Origin: Saprospirales bacterium
Lineage (GTDB): Bacteria > Bacteroidota > Bacteroidia > Chitinophagales > Saprospiraceae
Length of the DNA: 57,182 nucleotides
Reading direction: 5' to 3'
NCBI GenBank assembly: GCA_016703765.1
Contig: JADJBL010000037.1
Coordinates: 1 to 57,182, forward strand
In this document: piece by piece, positions 18,191 through 26,060 of the stretch
How the letters are laid out: each line of letters opens with the position of its first letter
Numbering within the stretch: the first letter of the stretch is position 1
The notes under the pieces: model-generated
Seen by the model: only the letters and a program-made list of their open reading frames with translations
Database searches by the model: none
What the model was told of the DNA's origin: nothing
Made by a program: the position numbers and the translations under genes

Positions 18191-18553
18191 ATGGAAAACG
18201 AACCAATTGCTTACTCCGAGATCCGTATCCGGATCGGATTGAACGAGGAAAAATGGCCCGTCGATATCGAATGGGAGGCCGAAGGCCAGCCGGGAGGCAA
18301 ACAGCCCCGGCCTTGCAAGGCCTTCCTTTTGTCGCTGTTCGACGGCAGCACCAAGGAAACCCTCCGGATGGACCTCTGGACCCAGGAGACACAGGTCATG
18401 GAAATGGACCGCATGATGTACCATACGATCAGGGGCCTGGCCGAAACGTACTTCAAAGCCACCAGCAACCGGGAAATGGCCGTGGCCATGCAGCAATTTG
18501 CCCAGTATTTCGGAGAAAAAACGGAAATCATTCCGCCTTTGCCTCAGCCTTAA
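18191..18553 (+). CDS. gldC: Gliding motility protein GldC
   Basis: A 120-residue cytoplasmic protein starting at ATG 18191 (MENEPIAYSEIRIRIGLNEE). Its features match GldC: KWPVDIEWEAEGQ, the KAFLLSLFDGSTKETLRMDL segment with DLWTQETQVMEMD, and a helical C-terminus (TIRGLAETYFKATSNREMA). GldC helps gliding in Flavobacterium but is not essential there, and it is a marker of the T9SS-bearing Bacteroidota. It fits the many T9SS substrates in this window. The amidase gene begins 10 bases after its stop. Confidence 0.92.
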   Translation: MENEPIAYSEIRIRIGLNEEKWPVDIEWEAEGQPGGKQPRPCKAFLLSLFDGSTKETLRMDLWTQETQVMEMDRMMYHTIRGLAETYFKATSNREMAVAMQQFAQYFGEKTEIIPPLPQP

Positions 18554-18563
18554 TAAGCCTTCG

Positions 18564-19772
18564 ATGAAGCATTTTTTGTGGATAGGGATCGCCGGCTATT
18601 TTTTGCTGGGGTTTTCGGGCGGCGCGCCGGATTACCACAAGGCCCCCGCCTTGCAGGGCGATGGAGTGTTTTCGCTCCTCCGCCGCTACCGGCTCGACCA
18701 GCACTCCTGCAACCACGATGAGTTCTACCGGATCAACGGGATGACGAAAAAAAACGGATTGGTGGTCGGGAAATACTACTCCCTGCCGGTGTTGCTCTAT
18801 ACCTTCAACGGGAAGACCATCCGGTCCAGCATCGGGATCGACGACTGGAACCTGGCAAAGTCCATCGAATCCTATAACGACGCCATGTTCAAAGAGGGAA
18901 ATCAGAAGGAGACTTTCCAGAGCAGCAAGGTCCTGTGGGTCCCCTACCACCTGCTCAAATGCCCTACCCCCGATATATCAGTCCCTGCCCAGGAAGAAGG
19001 TCCGCAGGGAGAGGAAATGGCCGATCTGGCCAATGAAAAAGGCGGTTCGAGGCGCTTTCCCATTTTCGGAAAAGCATACGAAAACGTGCCCCTGGAAAGC
19101 ACCAAACTCAAGGGAAGGGTCTATTATATTTCCTCCGGCCACGGAGGACCCGATCCGGGCGCCATGGGCAAAAGATCGGGCCATACCCTTTGCGAGGACG
19201 AATACGCCTACGACGTTTCCCTGAGGCTGGCCCGCAACCTCGTCGCTCACGGAGCTACCGTCTACCTCATCATTCGCGACCCGAACGACGGCATCCGGTC
19301 GGGGCAATTCCTCGATTGCGACCGGGACGAGGTCACCTGGGGCGGAAAAGCCCTGCCCTGGGAGCAGGAGCCCCGGCTGGCCCAGCGCTCCGGGATCATC
19401 AACGACCTGTATAAAAAGCACCTGCGCCAGGGGATCAACGAACAATACGCGATCATGATCCATGTCGACTCCAGGAGCCACCGGCAACAGACCGACCTGT
19501 TCTTCTATTACCAGAACAAAAACGAGACCAGCAAACAACTAGCCCTCGACCTTCAGAAAAAAATGAAGCAGAAATACGAGCAACACCGCAGCTCGGGCCA
19601 ATACTACGGCACGGTGACCCCCCGCGACCTCTACATGCTTCGCGAAACCAAGGTCCCCTCGGTCTATATAGAATTGGGCAATATCCGCAATGCCTTCGAT
19701 CAGCAGCGGATCATCGTGGAGAGCAACCGGCAGGCGCTGGCCAATTGGTTGCTGGAAGGCATTCTGAAATAG
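18564..19772 (+). CDS. N-acetylmuramoyl-L-alanine amidase (Amidase_3)
   Basis: Zinc amidase that cleaves the bond between N-acetylmuramic acid and L-alanine in peptidoglycan. The 402-residue protein starts at ATG 18564 with a hydrophobic signal (MKHFLWIGIAGYFLLGFSGG). The catalytic domain occupies about residues 195-400, with zinc ligands in ISSGHGGPDPGAMG (His), CEDEYAYDVSLRLA (Glu) and MIHVDSRSHRQQ (His), and the catalytic Glu in VPSVYIELGNIRN. The N-terminal 190 residues form an extra strand-rich region of unknown role (RLDQHSCNHDEFYRINGMTK). The stop TAG abuts a GTTGAAAA array. Confidence 0.92.
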   Translation: MKHFLWIGIAGYFLLGFSGGAPDYHKAPALQGDGVFSLLRRYRLDQHSCNHDEFYRINGMTKKNGLVVGKYYSLPVLLYTFNGKTIRSSIGIDDWNLAKSIESYNDAMFKEGNQKETFQSSKVLWVPYHLLKCPTPDISVPAQEEGPQGEEMADLANEKGGSRRFPIFGKAYENVPLESTKLKGRVYYISSGHGGPDPGAMGKRSGHTLCEDEYAYDVSLRLARNLVAHGATVYLIIRDPNDGIRSGQFLDCDRDEVTWGGKALPWEQEPRLAQRSGIINDLYKKHLRQGINEQYAIMIHVDSRSHRQQTDLFFYYQNKNETSKQLALDLQKKMKQKYEQHRSSGQYYGTVTPRDLYMLRETKVPSVYIELGNIRNAFDQQRIIVESNRQALANWLLEGILK

Positions 19773-19868
19773 TTGAAAAGTTGAAAAGTTGAAAAGTTGA
19801 AATCATCATTCTTTTTGGCGAAGCCAAAAAGGCTGCATTTAAACTATAAACTTTTCAACTTTTCAACT
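19773..19868 (+). repeat. GTTGAAAA array hairpin with inner palindrome, 3' of the amidase gene
   Basis: Four GTTGAAAA-type units begin at the amidase stop codon. The palindrome CTTTTTGGC-GAA-GCCAAAAAG (19811-19831), an AT-rich spacer and the complementary TTTTCAAC units (to 19868) follow. Spacer and inner palindrome align with the element at 7996-8112 when that is read on its gene's strand, so the two are copies of one composite element. It lies between convergent genes and probably terminates both. Confidence 0.85.
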
Positions 19869-19872
19869 AAAC

Positions 19873-21282
19873 CTATAGGGCTTTAAGCTCGGTGACCAGC
19901 TTGGTAAGCGAGTCCTTCGCATCGCCGAACAGCATGTGGGTTTTTGGGTGGAAGAATAGCGGGTTTTCGATACCGGCATATCCCGGGCGCATACTCCGCT
20001 TGAGCACGATCACGTGTTTGGCGTCCCATACTCTCAAAATGGGCATCCCGTAAATCAGGGAGCTGGGGTCGTCGAGCGCGGCGGGATTCACCACGTCGTT
20101 GGCGCCGACGATCACGGCGATGTCCGCATTGGCCAGGTAGGCGTTGGCTTCGTCGAGGTCGAGCAGTTTGGGGTAGGCCACATTTGCCTCCGCCAGCAAT
20201 ACGTTCATGTGGCCCGGCATCCGGCCGGCGACGGGGTGGATGGCATAGCGCACCTCCACGTCATTGGCTTCGAGGATATCTTCGATCTCCTTGCATACTT
20301 TCTGAGCCTGGGCCACGGCCAGACCGTAGCCCGGCACGAATACCACCGACTTGGAGTAGTTCAATTGAATGGCGGCTTCGTTGAGCGCCACTTCTTTAAT
20401 GACCATTTCCCCCTGGGCGCCTTTCTTGCCCCCGGCAGCCGAGCCGCCAAATCCGCCGATCAACACGTTGAGCAGGGAGCGGTTCATCGCCTTGCACATC
20501 AACACCGTCAGGATCACACCCGAGGCGCCGACCAACAAACCGCCCACGACCATGATCTTGTTGTTGTAGATCAAACCGGCAGAAGCCGCGGACAAACCGG
20601 AAAAGGTATTCAATAGCGCGATGACCACGGGCATGTCGGCCCCTCCGATGGGGACTACGAAAGAAACGCCGTAGTATAGCGCGATACCCATAAACACCAA
20701 TGCCATCCACATTTCACCCTCGGGGCCCAGATAAACGAGCCAGGCAGTGAATCCGAGCAGGACCAACAGCAGGGTAATATTCAGGATATGGTGGTATTTC
20801 GGGATGACGAGGAAGTTGTCCTTGATGAATTCTTCCAGTTTGGCATAGGCCACAAAGCTGCCCGTAAAGGCCACCCCGCCGATGATCAGGGCAAGGGCGC
20901 TCGAAACCAGGGCGCCGGTACCCCCATCAGGAATTTCCGCGAGGTAATAGTTATTAAACTCCACCATGGCCAGCAGCACGGCGCAGGCGCCGCCCAGGCC
21001 GTTGAATATAGCCACCATCTGGGGCATGGCTGTCATTTTCACCTTATAGGAGACGTAATATCCGATACCTCCACCGACGATCAAGCCGGCTACGATCCAG
21101 AGGTAATTATTCGGCACATCCATGGGGAAAAACAAAGCGCCGAGTATGGCCAAACCCATGCCGATAGCGCCGGCGTAGATATTGCCTTTGCGAGCTGTTT
21201 CGGGAGAACTCAGGAGGCTTAAGCCCCTTGCAAAAAGTACGGCGCCGATGAGGAACGCCAGATTGACTATTGCTAGTAACAT
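19873..21282 (-). CDS. pntB: NAD(P) transhydrogenase subunit beta
   Basis: Membrane and NADP(H)-binding subunit (domains dII and dIII) of the proton-translocating transhydrogenase. The 469 residues begin with about nine membrane helices (MLLAIVNLAFLIGAVLFARG, NYLWIVAGLIVGGGIGYYV and others). The NADP(H) domain has the fingerprint VVFVPGYGLAVAQAQKVCKE, PVAGRMPGHMNVLLAEANV, VIVGANDVVNPAALDDPSS and MPILRVWDAKHVIVLKRSM. Length is normal. It follows pntAB on the same strand with 46 bases between. Confidence 0.95.
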   Translation of the reverse strand: MLLAIVNLAFLIGAVLFARGLSLLSSPETARKGNIYAGAIGMGLAILGALFFPMDVPNNYLWIVAGLIVGGGIGYYVSYKVKMTAMPQMVAIFNGLGGACAVLLAMVEFNNYYLAEIPDGGTGALVSSALALIIGGVAFTGSFVAYAKLEEFIKDNFLVIPKYHHILNITLLLVLLGFTAWLVYLGPEGEMWMALVFMGIALYYGVSFVVPIGGADMPVVIALLNTFSGLSAASAGLIYNNKIMVVGGLLVGASGVILTVLMCKAMNRSLLNVLIGGFGGSAAGGKKGAQGEMVIKEVALNEAAIQLNYSKSVVFVPGYGLAVAQAQKVCKEIEDILEANDVEVRYAIHPVAGRMPGHMNVLLAEANVAYPKLLDLDEANAYLANADIAVIVGANDVVNPAALDDPSSLIYGMPILRVWDAKHVIVLKRSMRPGYAGIENPLFFHPKTHMLFGDAKDSLTKLVTELKAL

Positions 21283-21328
21283 ATATCGGGTCTTGAATTG
21301 GTAATGTAATTAAATAACTGAAAATCAA

Positions 21329-21646
21329 TTATTTAGTCTTCTTTTTAAACATCTGGAGCATCCGGTCCGTTACGAAAAAACCGCCGGTGGCGTTGATCAT
21401 ACCCAACACCACGCCCAGGAAGCCGAGCGATAGCGACAGATAATCATCGGGCTGGGCCATGCGGACCAACAGAATAGCCCCTACGATGACAATACCGGAT
21501 ACGGCATTGGAGCCCGACATCAGGGGGGTATGGAGAATAGTGGGCACTTTGGAAATGATCTCAAAGCCCAGAATGGAAGCGAATACCAGGAGGTAGATCC
21601 ACAGGTAGTTCGCTGGGTTATTGAAAAATTCTATGGCAGTTTGCAT
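21329..21646 (-). CDS. pntAB: NAD(P) transhydrogenase subunit alpha, membrane part
   Basis: A 105-residue protein with three to four membrane helices: YLWIYLLVFASILGFEIISK, the conserved VPTILHTPLMSGSNAVSGI and VVLGMINATGGFFVTDRML. This is the dII part of the alpha subunit encoded separately, as usual in Bacteroidota. The soluble NAD(H)-binding part (PntAA) normally sits just upstream, but here the upstream gene on this strand is an outer-membrane protein, so PntAA must be encoded elsewhere or is missing. Confidence 0.93.
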   Translation of the reverse strand: MQTAIEFFNNPANYLWIYLLVFASILGFEIISKVPTILHTPLMSGSNAVSGIVIVGAILLVRMAQPDDYLSLSLGFLGVVLGMINATGGFFVTDRMLQMFKKKTK

Positions 21647-21675
21647 TATAACAACGGGTTTATTAAAAAATCATA

Positions 21676-22572
21676 TCAAAACGTCTGGCAGCCTTGTCTG
21701 CGGGTATTCCTTCCGCGGCCGCCGACGAGGCCGTTGTCGAGGAAATTCCAGGAAACGGTCAGGCCCAGGACGTAATACCAATCTCCTCTGGCCTGGTCGC
21801 CCCGGGGTGTTCCGGTTTCCACGATCAGGGGCTCCGTGCCCAGGAGTTCGCCTGTGCGGTTGCCCAAAGCCGCAGCCAGTGGGCCGTTGCCCGCCAGCAG
21901 TTGATCGTAGGCCACATAGGCGCCGCTCACATCGTCGAGATAATCGGAGAAGGACCGGCGCAGACCGAGTTCGAGGCCTACGTTGAGCAGATCGGTGACA
22001 GCGAATTTTACTCCCAGTCCAAAGGGTACAGAAAAGGCGACCCGGCTGTATTTCGCGCCGAATCCGGCCATGCTCTGGCCTTCCGTACCCAACGGCTGCA
22101 AAGATACCTTTTCTCCGGCGAATTCCGTTTGCGGATTGAAATAAGTTCCGGCAATTCCCGCAAAAATATAGGGCGAAAGCGGCTTGTTCAGGTTGTAGGG
22201 TTCAAAGCCCGGAATGTAGAATTCGGCCAGCAGGGATCCCTCCACCAGGATGGAGCGGAAACTGAGGTTGCGCGAGCGGATTTCCTCCGAAGGCGAATTG
22301 GCGTCCGTGCCGGAAATGGTGCCGAATTGCCCACCCAGGCGCAGGGCCAGGAAATCGTTAAAATGATAGGAGGCAAAGGCCCCAAAACTACCCTTGGTCT
22401 CCTTGAGGTACAGACCGACCGAGTTGTTCGACAGGTCGCCCCGGTAGTTGGACAAACCGATAATCCCGCCGGCTTCCAGAAACTGGGCCTTGCCTTGCGG
22501 GACCGCGAAAAAAGGAAGTAAAACAAGCAAGATCAGGCTCTTGCTCCAATGGGCTGAAATGGTTCTTCTCAT
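21676..22572 (-). CDS. DUF6089-type outer-membrane beta-barrel protein
   Basis: A 298-residue protein with a signal peptide (LILLVLLPFFAVPQGKAQ) and the motif FLEAGGIIGLSNYRGDLSN found in DUF6089 proteins. Alternating strand segments (GAFASYHFNDFLALRLGGQF, PYIFAGIAGTYFNPQ, VAFSVPFGLGVKFAVTDL, NVGLELGLRRSFSDYLDDVSG and the final WYYVLGLTVSWNFLD) fit a small porin-like barrel. This family is common in Bacteroidota and its function is unknown. It is divergent from the serine protease gene, with a 184-base AT-rich gap that should hold both promoters. Confidence 0.85.
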   Translation of the reverse strand: MRRTISAHWSKSLILLVLLPFFAVPQGKAQFLEAGGIIGLSNYRGDLSNNSVGLYLKETKGSFGAFASYHFNDFLALRLGGQFGTISGTDANSPSEEIRSRNLSFRSILVEGSLLAEFYIPGFEPYNLNKPLSPYIFAGIAGTYFNPQTEFAGEKVSLQPLGTEGQSMAGFGAKYSRVAFSVPFGLGVKFAVTDLLNVGLELGLRRSFSDYLDDVSGAYVAYDQLLAGNGPLAAALGNRTGELLGTEPLIVETGTPRGDQARGDWYYVLGLTVSWNFLDNGLVGGRGRNTRRQGCQTF

Positions 22573-22756
22573 ATACCATGCAACTTTTAAGATCGTTTTT
22601 TGTCTAAGATTGGTGCTGTTTGAATCGGAAATGGCTAAATTTGCAACCCTTCACGGGCGACGTTCGAAAATTAGAACGTTTTTGTAAAATATTCCCTTAT
22701 TTTTTCGAAATTTTCCTAATAATATTTTTCACCTTTTTTTAATAAAACCTTCTTGT

Positions 22757-24418
22757 ATGAAATTCAAATTGCTGTTGTTAATAGCCGTGCTGTTTTCGGG
22801 TTATAGCCTGATGGCGCAAGGCGATGAAGCGAAAGAGAATTGGTTCAACCTCGACCCCTCGAGCGACGGCGTGCAGGGCGTCAGCACCGAACGCATGTAT
22901 AAGGAACTGCTGGCCGGCAAAAAGGGCCAGACGGTGATCGTCGCAGTGATCGACTCCGGCGTGGACGCCGAGCACGAAGACCTTAAATCCATCATGTGGG
23001 TGAATGCCGGCGAAATCGCCGGAAACGGCAAAGATGACGACAACAACGGGTATGTCGACGACATCCACGGCTGGAACTTCATCGGAGGCGCCGACGGCCG
23101 CAACGTCAACCAGGACACTTACGAAGCCACTCGCCTGTATGTCAAGTATAAGAAGTATTTCGAAGGCAAAGACGCGGCTAAACTCCCCAAGAAGGAGAAA
23201 GCCATGTACGACGAATACCAGATCATAAAAACCGAAATCGAGGAGAAGCAGGCGGAACTGGAAGGCAACGTAACCCTCTACCAGGGTTTGCTCGACGGGG
23301 TACAAGCCCTCAAAACCGCCCTGGGCAAGGACGAAGTCACCAAGGAAGATCTGGAGAATTTCGAAACGGAAGACCCCGCCCTGATCCAGGCCCTGGGTGT
23401 GCTCAAAAATGTACTTGCCAACGGCGGAAACCTCTCCGAAGTGGAGGAGCAACTGCAAGGCGCGGTAGATTATTTCCAGGGCCAGTTTGAATACGGCAAC
23501 AACCCGGATTTCGACCCCCGTTCGATCGTGGGCGACAACTATAACGACTCCAGCGAGCGCTATTACGGCAACAACGACGTCAAAGGTCCCGACGCAAGCC
23601 ACGGCACCCACGTAGCGGGCATTATCGCCGCCGCAAGGGGCAACGACCTGGGCGTAAAAGGCGTGGCCGACAACGTGCGCATCATGTCCGTTCGCGCAGT
23701 GCCCGACGGCGACGAGCGCGACAAGGACGTAGCCAACGCCATCATGTACGCCGTCGACAACGGCGCCTCCGTCATCAACATGAGCTTCGGAAAAGGCTAT
23801 TCCTGGGACAAAGGCGTCGTGGACAAAGCCGTGAAATACGCCCTGAAACACGACGTATTATTGGTGCATGCAGCCGGCAACGCGGGCCAGGACAACGATA
23901 CCCAAAGCAACTTTCCCAACGACGAGTTTGCCAAGAAAGGCCTTTTCGGCCCTAAAGAAGCGGCCAACTGGATTGAAGTAGGCGCCCTTTCCTGGAAAGG
24001 CGGTGAAAACGCCGCAGCCAACTTCTCCAACTACGGCAAGAAAAAAGTGGATGTATTCGCCCCTGGGGTCGATATCCTCTCCACCACCCCCGACCAGGGC
24101 TACGAAAGCTTCAGCGGTACGAGCATGGCCTCGCCGGTGACTGCCGGCGTAGCCGCAGTGCTCCGCTCCTATTTCCCCGAGCTCAGCGCCGAGCAGGTGA
24201 AAGAGGTGATCATGGCCAGCACCGAAGCCACCGACGTGAAAGTGAAGAAGCCGTGTAGCAAGACCCTGGTTCCCTTCGAAGACCTCTGCGTCACGGGCGG
24301 CGTAGTCAACGCCTACAAAGCCGTTGAACTGGCTTCCAAAACCAAAGGCAAGAAGAAATCCGGAGGTAGCGCCGGCGCCGGCGGAAGTGGTAAGCCGGGA
24401 GATAAGGTCCGCGCTTAA
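22757..24418 (+). CDS. Subtilisin-like serine protease (S8 family)
   Basis: A 553-residue secreted protease. A signal peptide (MKFKLLLLIAVLFSGYSLMA) precedes the catalytic domain. The triad is Asp66 (VIDSGVDAEHED), His282 (ASHGTHVAGI) and Ser456 (FSGTSMASPVTAG), with the oxyanion Asn region VHAAGNAGQDND. An unusually long insertion lies between Asp66 and His282; residues about 120-235 are charged and helical (KEKAMYDEYQIIKTEIEEKQ) and may form a coiled coil or internal propeptide. The C-terminus is Gly/Lys-rich with no T9SS domain. The stop TAA abuts a GTTTAG array. Confidence 0.93.
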   Translation: MKFKLLLLIAVLFSGYSLMAQGDEAKENWFNLDPSSDGVQGVSTERMYKELLAGKKGQTVIVAVIDSGVDAEHEDLKSIMWVNAGEIAGNGKDDDNNGYVDDIHGWNFIGGADGRNVNQDTYEATRLYVKYKKYFEGKDAAKLPKKEKAMYDEYQIIKTEIEEKQAELEGNVTLYQGLLDGVQALKTALGKDEVTKEDLENFETEDPALIQALGVLKNVLANGGNLSEVEEQLQGAVDYFQGQFEYGNNPDFDPRSIVGDNYNDSSERYYGNNDVKGPDASHGTHVAGIIAAARGNDLGVKGVADNVRIMSVRAVPDGDERDKDVANAIMYAVDNGASVINMSFGKGYSWDKGVVDKAVKYALKHDVLLVHAAGNAGQDNDTQSNFPNDEFAKKGLFGPKEAANWIEVGALSWKGGENAAANFSNYGKKKVDVFAPGVDILSTTPDQGYESFSGTSMASPVTAGVAAVLRSYFPELSAEQVKEVIMASTEATDVKVKKPCSKTLVPFEDLCVTGGVVNAYKAVELASKTKGKKKSGGSAGAGGSGKPGDKVRA

Positions 24419-24497
24419 GGAAGTTTAGGAGGTTTAGAGGGTTTAGAAAGTTTAGAAAAAACTAAACCTTCTAAACTTCCTAAACCTCCTAAACCTA
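24419..24497. repeat. GTTTAG 9-mer hairpin between convergent genes
   Basis: Four GTTTAGnnn units begin right after the protease stop. After a short A-rich loop, the complementary CTAAAC units run into the stop of the convergent DUF721 gene. GTTTAGGAGGTTTAG (24423-24437) is perfectly complementary to 24480-24494. The DUF721 stop codon TAG (24497-24495) is the TAG of the first unit on its strand. Likely a two-way terminator. Confidence 0.85.
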
Positions 24498-24785
24498 ATT
24501 AATCACCACTTCCTCCACTACCCTTTCCCCCAACTCCTCATTGATCATATCGCGGATCTTTTCCCTGGAAAAAGCCAGTTCCTGGCGCAGGGGTGCGGAG
24601 CTCACCGTCAAGTATAGTTTTTTGCGCACCAGGTTAATCGCCGTGGTGTACTGGTTTATCGTGGCGCCCATTTTGTCGCGCCAGATCAGCTCGATCCGGG
24701 CCTGGAATATCTTTGCCCGGATGGGGCTTTGTTCGAGCCACTCCTTTAATACGTCTCCCAGTTTTTGATCGTTTTGACGGCGCAT
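24495..24785 (-). CDS. DUF721 (DciA-like) protein
   Basis: A 96-residue protein with the DUF721 pattern: RQNDQKLGDVLKEWLEQSPI, ARIELIWRDKMGATINQYTT and LYLTVSSAPLRQELAFSREK, ending INEELGERVVEEVVIN. DciA proteins load the replicative helicase in many bacteria; in Bacteroidota the short form sits next to recF, as here. Whether it acts in helicase loading in this organism is inferred from the family. A TCACTCAA repeat separates it from recF. Confidence 0.85.
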   Translation of the reverse strand: MRRQNDQKLGDVLKEWLEQSPIRAKIFQARIELIWRDKMGATINQYTTAINLVRKKLYLTVSSAPLRQELAFSREKIRDMINEELGERVVEEVVIN

Positions 24786-24788
24786 GGT

Positions 24789-24823
24789 TTCAGTGAGTGA
24801 TTGAGTGAGGGAGTGATTGAGTG
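24789..24823 (-). repeat. TCACTCAA 8-mer array between recF and the DUF721 gene
   Basis: On the minus strand, directly after the recF stop TAA, about four TCACTCAA-type units run up to the DUF721 start. Unlike the other arrays it has no mirror-image arm, so it cannot form a long hairpin. Confidence 0.7.
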
Positions 24824-24825
24824 AT

Positions 24826-25929
24826 TTAGCCGGTCACTATACCTTTATTTATTTCGAAGAAACGGCATTGGGAGGTTTGCGATTGCACGACTCCCGCCAG
24901 TCGTTCCGGTTCGGTGTCGGAGATGATGACCTGCCCGAAGGGATGCGACACGATCCAGGCGATGAGGTGCTCCACTCTGCGGCGGTCGAGTTTGGCGAAC
25001 AAGTCGTCGAGCAGGAGGATGGGCGGCTGGCCGGTCTCCTGGCGAAGGATTTCGTACTGCGCCAGTTTCATGGCCAGCACATAGGACTTCAACTGGCCCT
25101 GCGACGCGAATTGGCGGACGGGGTATCCCCCGATGAGAAACTCCAGGTCGTCGCGGTGGATGCCTGCGCCGGTTCGCTGCAAATGGCGGTCCTTGTCGCG
25201 GTAGGATTGAAGGAGTTCGGAGAATGAGCGTTCCTGCAATTGGGACTGAAAAGTGCAGCTCACCTCTTCCTGCCCTCCGGAAATGGCTTCGTAATGCTGC
25301 CGAAACAAAGGCACAAACTGCCCGGTGAAGGCCTCCCGACGTTGGAAGAGGAAAGCGGCGGGCTCCAGCATCTGCTCGTCGTAGGCCTCGAGCAGGTTTT
25401 CCTCGAAGGCGCGGGACGATTCGGCGGCCAGCTTGAGGAAGGCGTTTCGCTGACGGAGCAGATGGTTGTAACGGATCAAATGAAGCAGATACTGCTGGTC
25501 TATCTGGGAAAGGGTGTTGTCGATAAAACGGCGTCTTTCCTCGCTGCCTTCCATGGCCAACTGGGTGTCGTCGGGGGCAATCATCACCACGGGGTAGCGG
25601 CCCACGTGCTCGCTGATCCGTTCGTAGGGCGCTCCGTCGCGCTCCAGCGATTTTTTGCGGCCTTTCGGCAATTTGGCCACGACGGTTTCCTCTTTCCCAT
25701 CCCGGACAAACATCCCCTCCAAACGGAAGAAATCGGCCCCGTGCTGGATCAGGAGCCGGTCGGGAACCGGAAAGCGGCTCTTGCACATACACAGGAAGTA
25801 CACCGCGTCCAGGAGGTTGGTCTTGCCCATGCCGTTGGCGCCCACAATGCCGTTGATCCCCTCGGCGAAATGCACCGATTGGGAGGCATAATTCTTGAAA
25901 TGGGTCAATACGAGTCTGGAAAGAAACAA
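24826..25929 (-). CDS. recF: DNA replication and repair protein RecF
   Basis: SMC-like ATPase that loads RecA at single-strand gaps with RecO and RecR. The 367 residues contain LVLTHFKNYASQSVHF, Walker A VGANGMGKTNLLDAVYFL, the APDDTQLAMEGSEERRRFID segment, the signature region RQFASQGQLKSYVLAMKLAQ and Walker B PPILLLDDLFAKLD. The start is TTG at 25929, giving MFLSRLVLTHFKNY, which is where the family begins; there is no ATG nearby. Divergent from pdhA. Confidence 0.95.
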   Translation of the reverse strand: MFLSRLVLTHFKNYASQSVHFAEGINGIVGANGMGKTNLLDAVYFLCMCKSRFPVPDRLLIQHGADFFRLEGMFVRDGKEETVVAKLPKGRKKSLERDGAPYERISEHVGRYPVVMIAPDDTQLAMEGSEERRRFIDNTLSQIDQQYLLHLIRYNHLLRQRNAFLKLAAESSRAFEENLLEAYDEQMLEPAAFLFQRREAFTGQFVPLFRQHYEAISGGQEEVSCTFQSQLQERSFSELLQSYRDKDRHLQRTGAGIHRDDLEFLIGGYPVRQFASQGQLKSYVLAMKLAQYEILRQETGQPPILLLDDLFAKLDRRRVEHLIAWIVSHPFGQVIISDTEPERLAGVVQSQTSQCRFFEINKGIVTG

Positions 25930-26003
25930 GGCGTCGAGGTTTAGCGCACAGGCGAAATTATCAAGATTTAGCAGAAGAACCTTCCCATGATGGGTTTGTT
26001 ATG

Positions 26004-26011
26004 TATTTTTG
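26004..26011 (+). promoter_or_regulatory. -7 box of pdhA
   Basis: TATTTTTG matches TAnnTTTG exactly, 50 bases before the pdhA ATG in the recF-pdhA divergent gap. No convincing -33 box. Confidence 0.45.
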
Positions 26012-26060
26012 TGTAGAGGAGCCCGGGGCGTTCTAAATTATATTTTTGAGGAAAGCAAAG

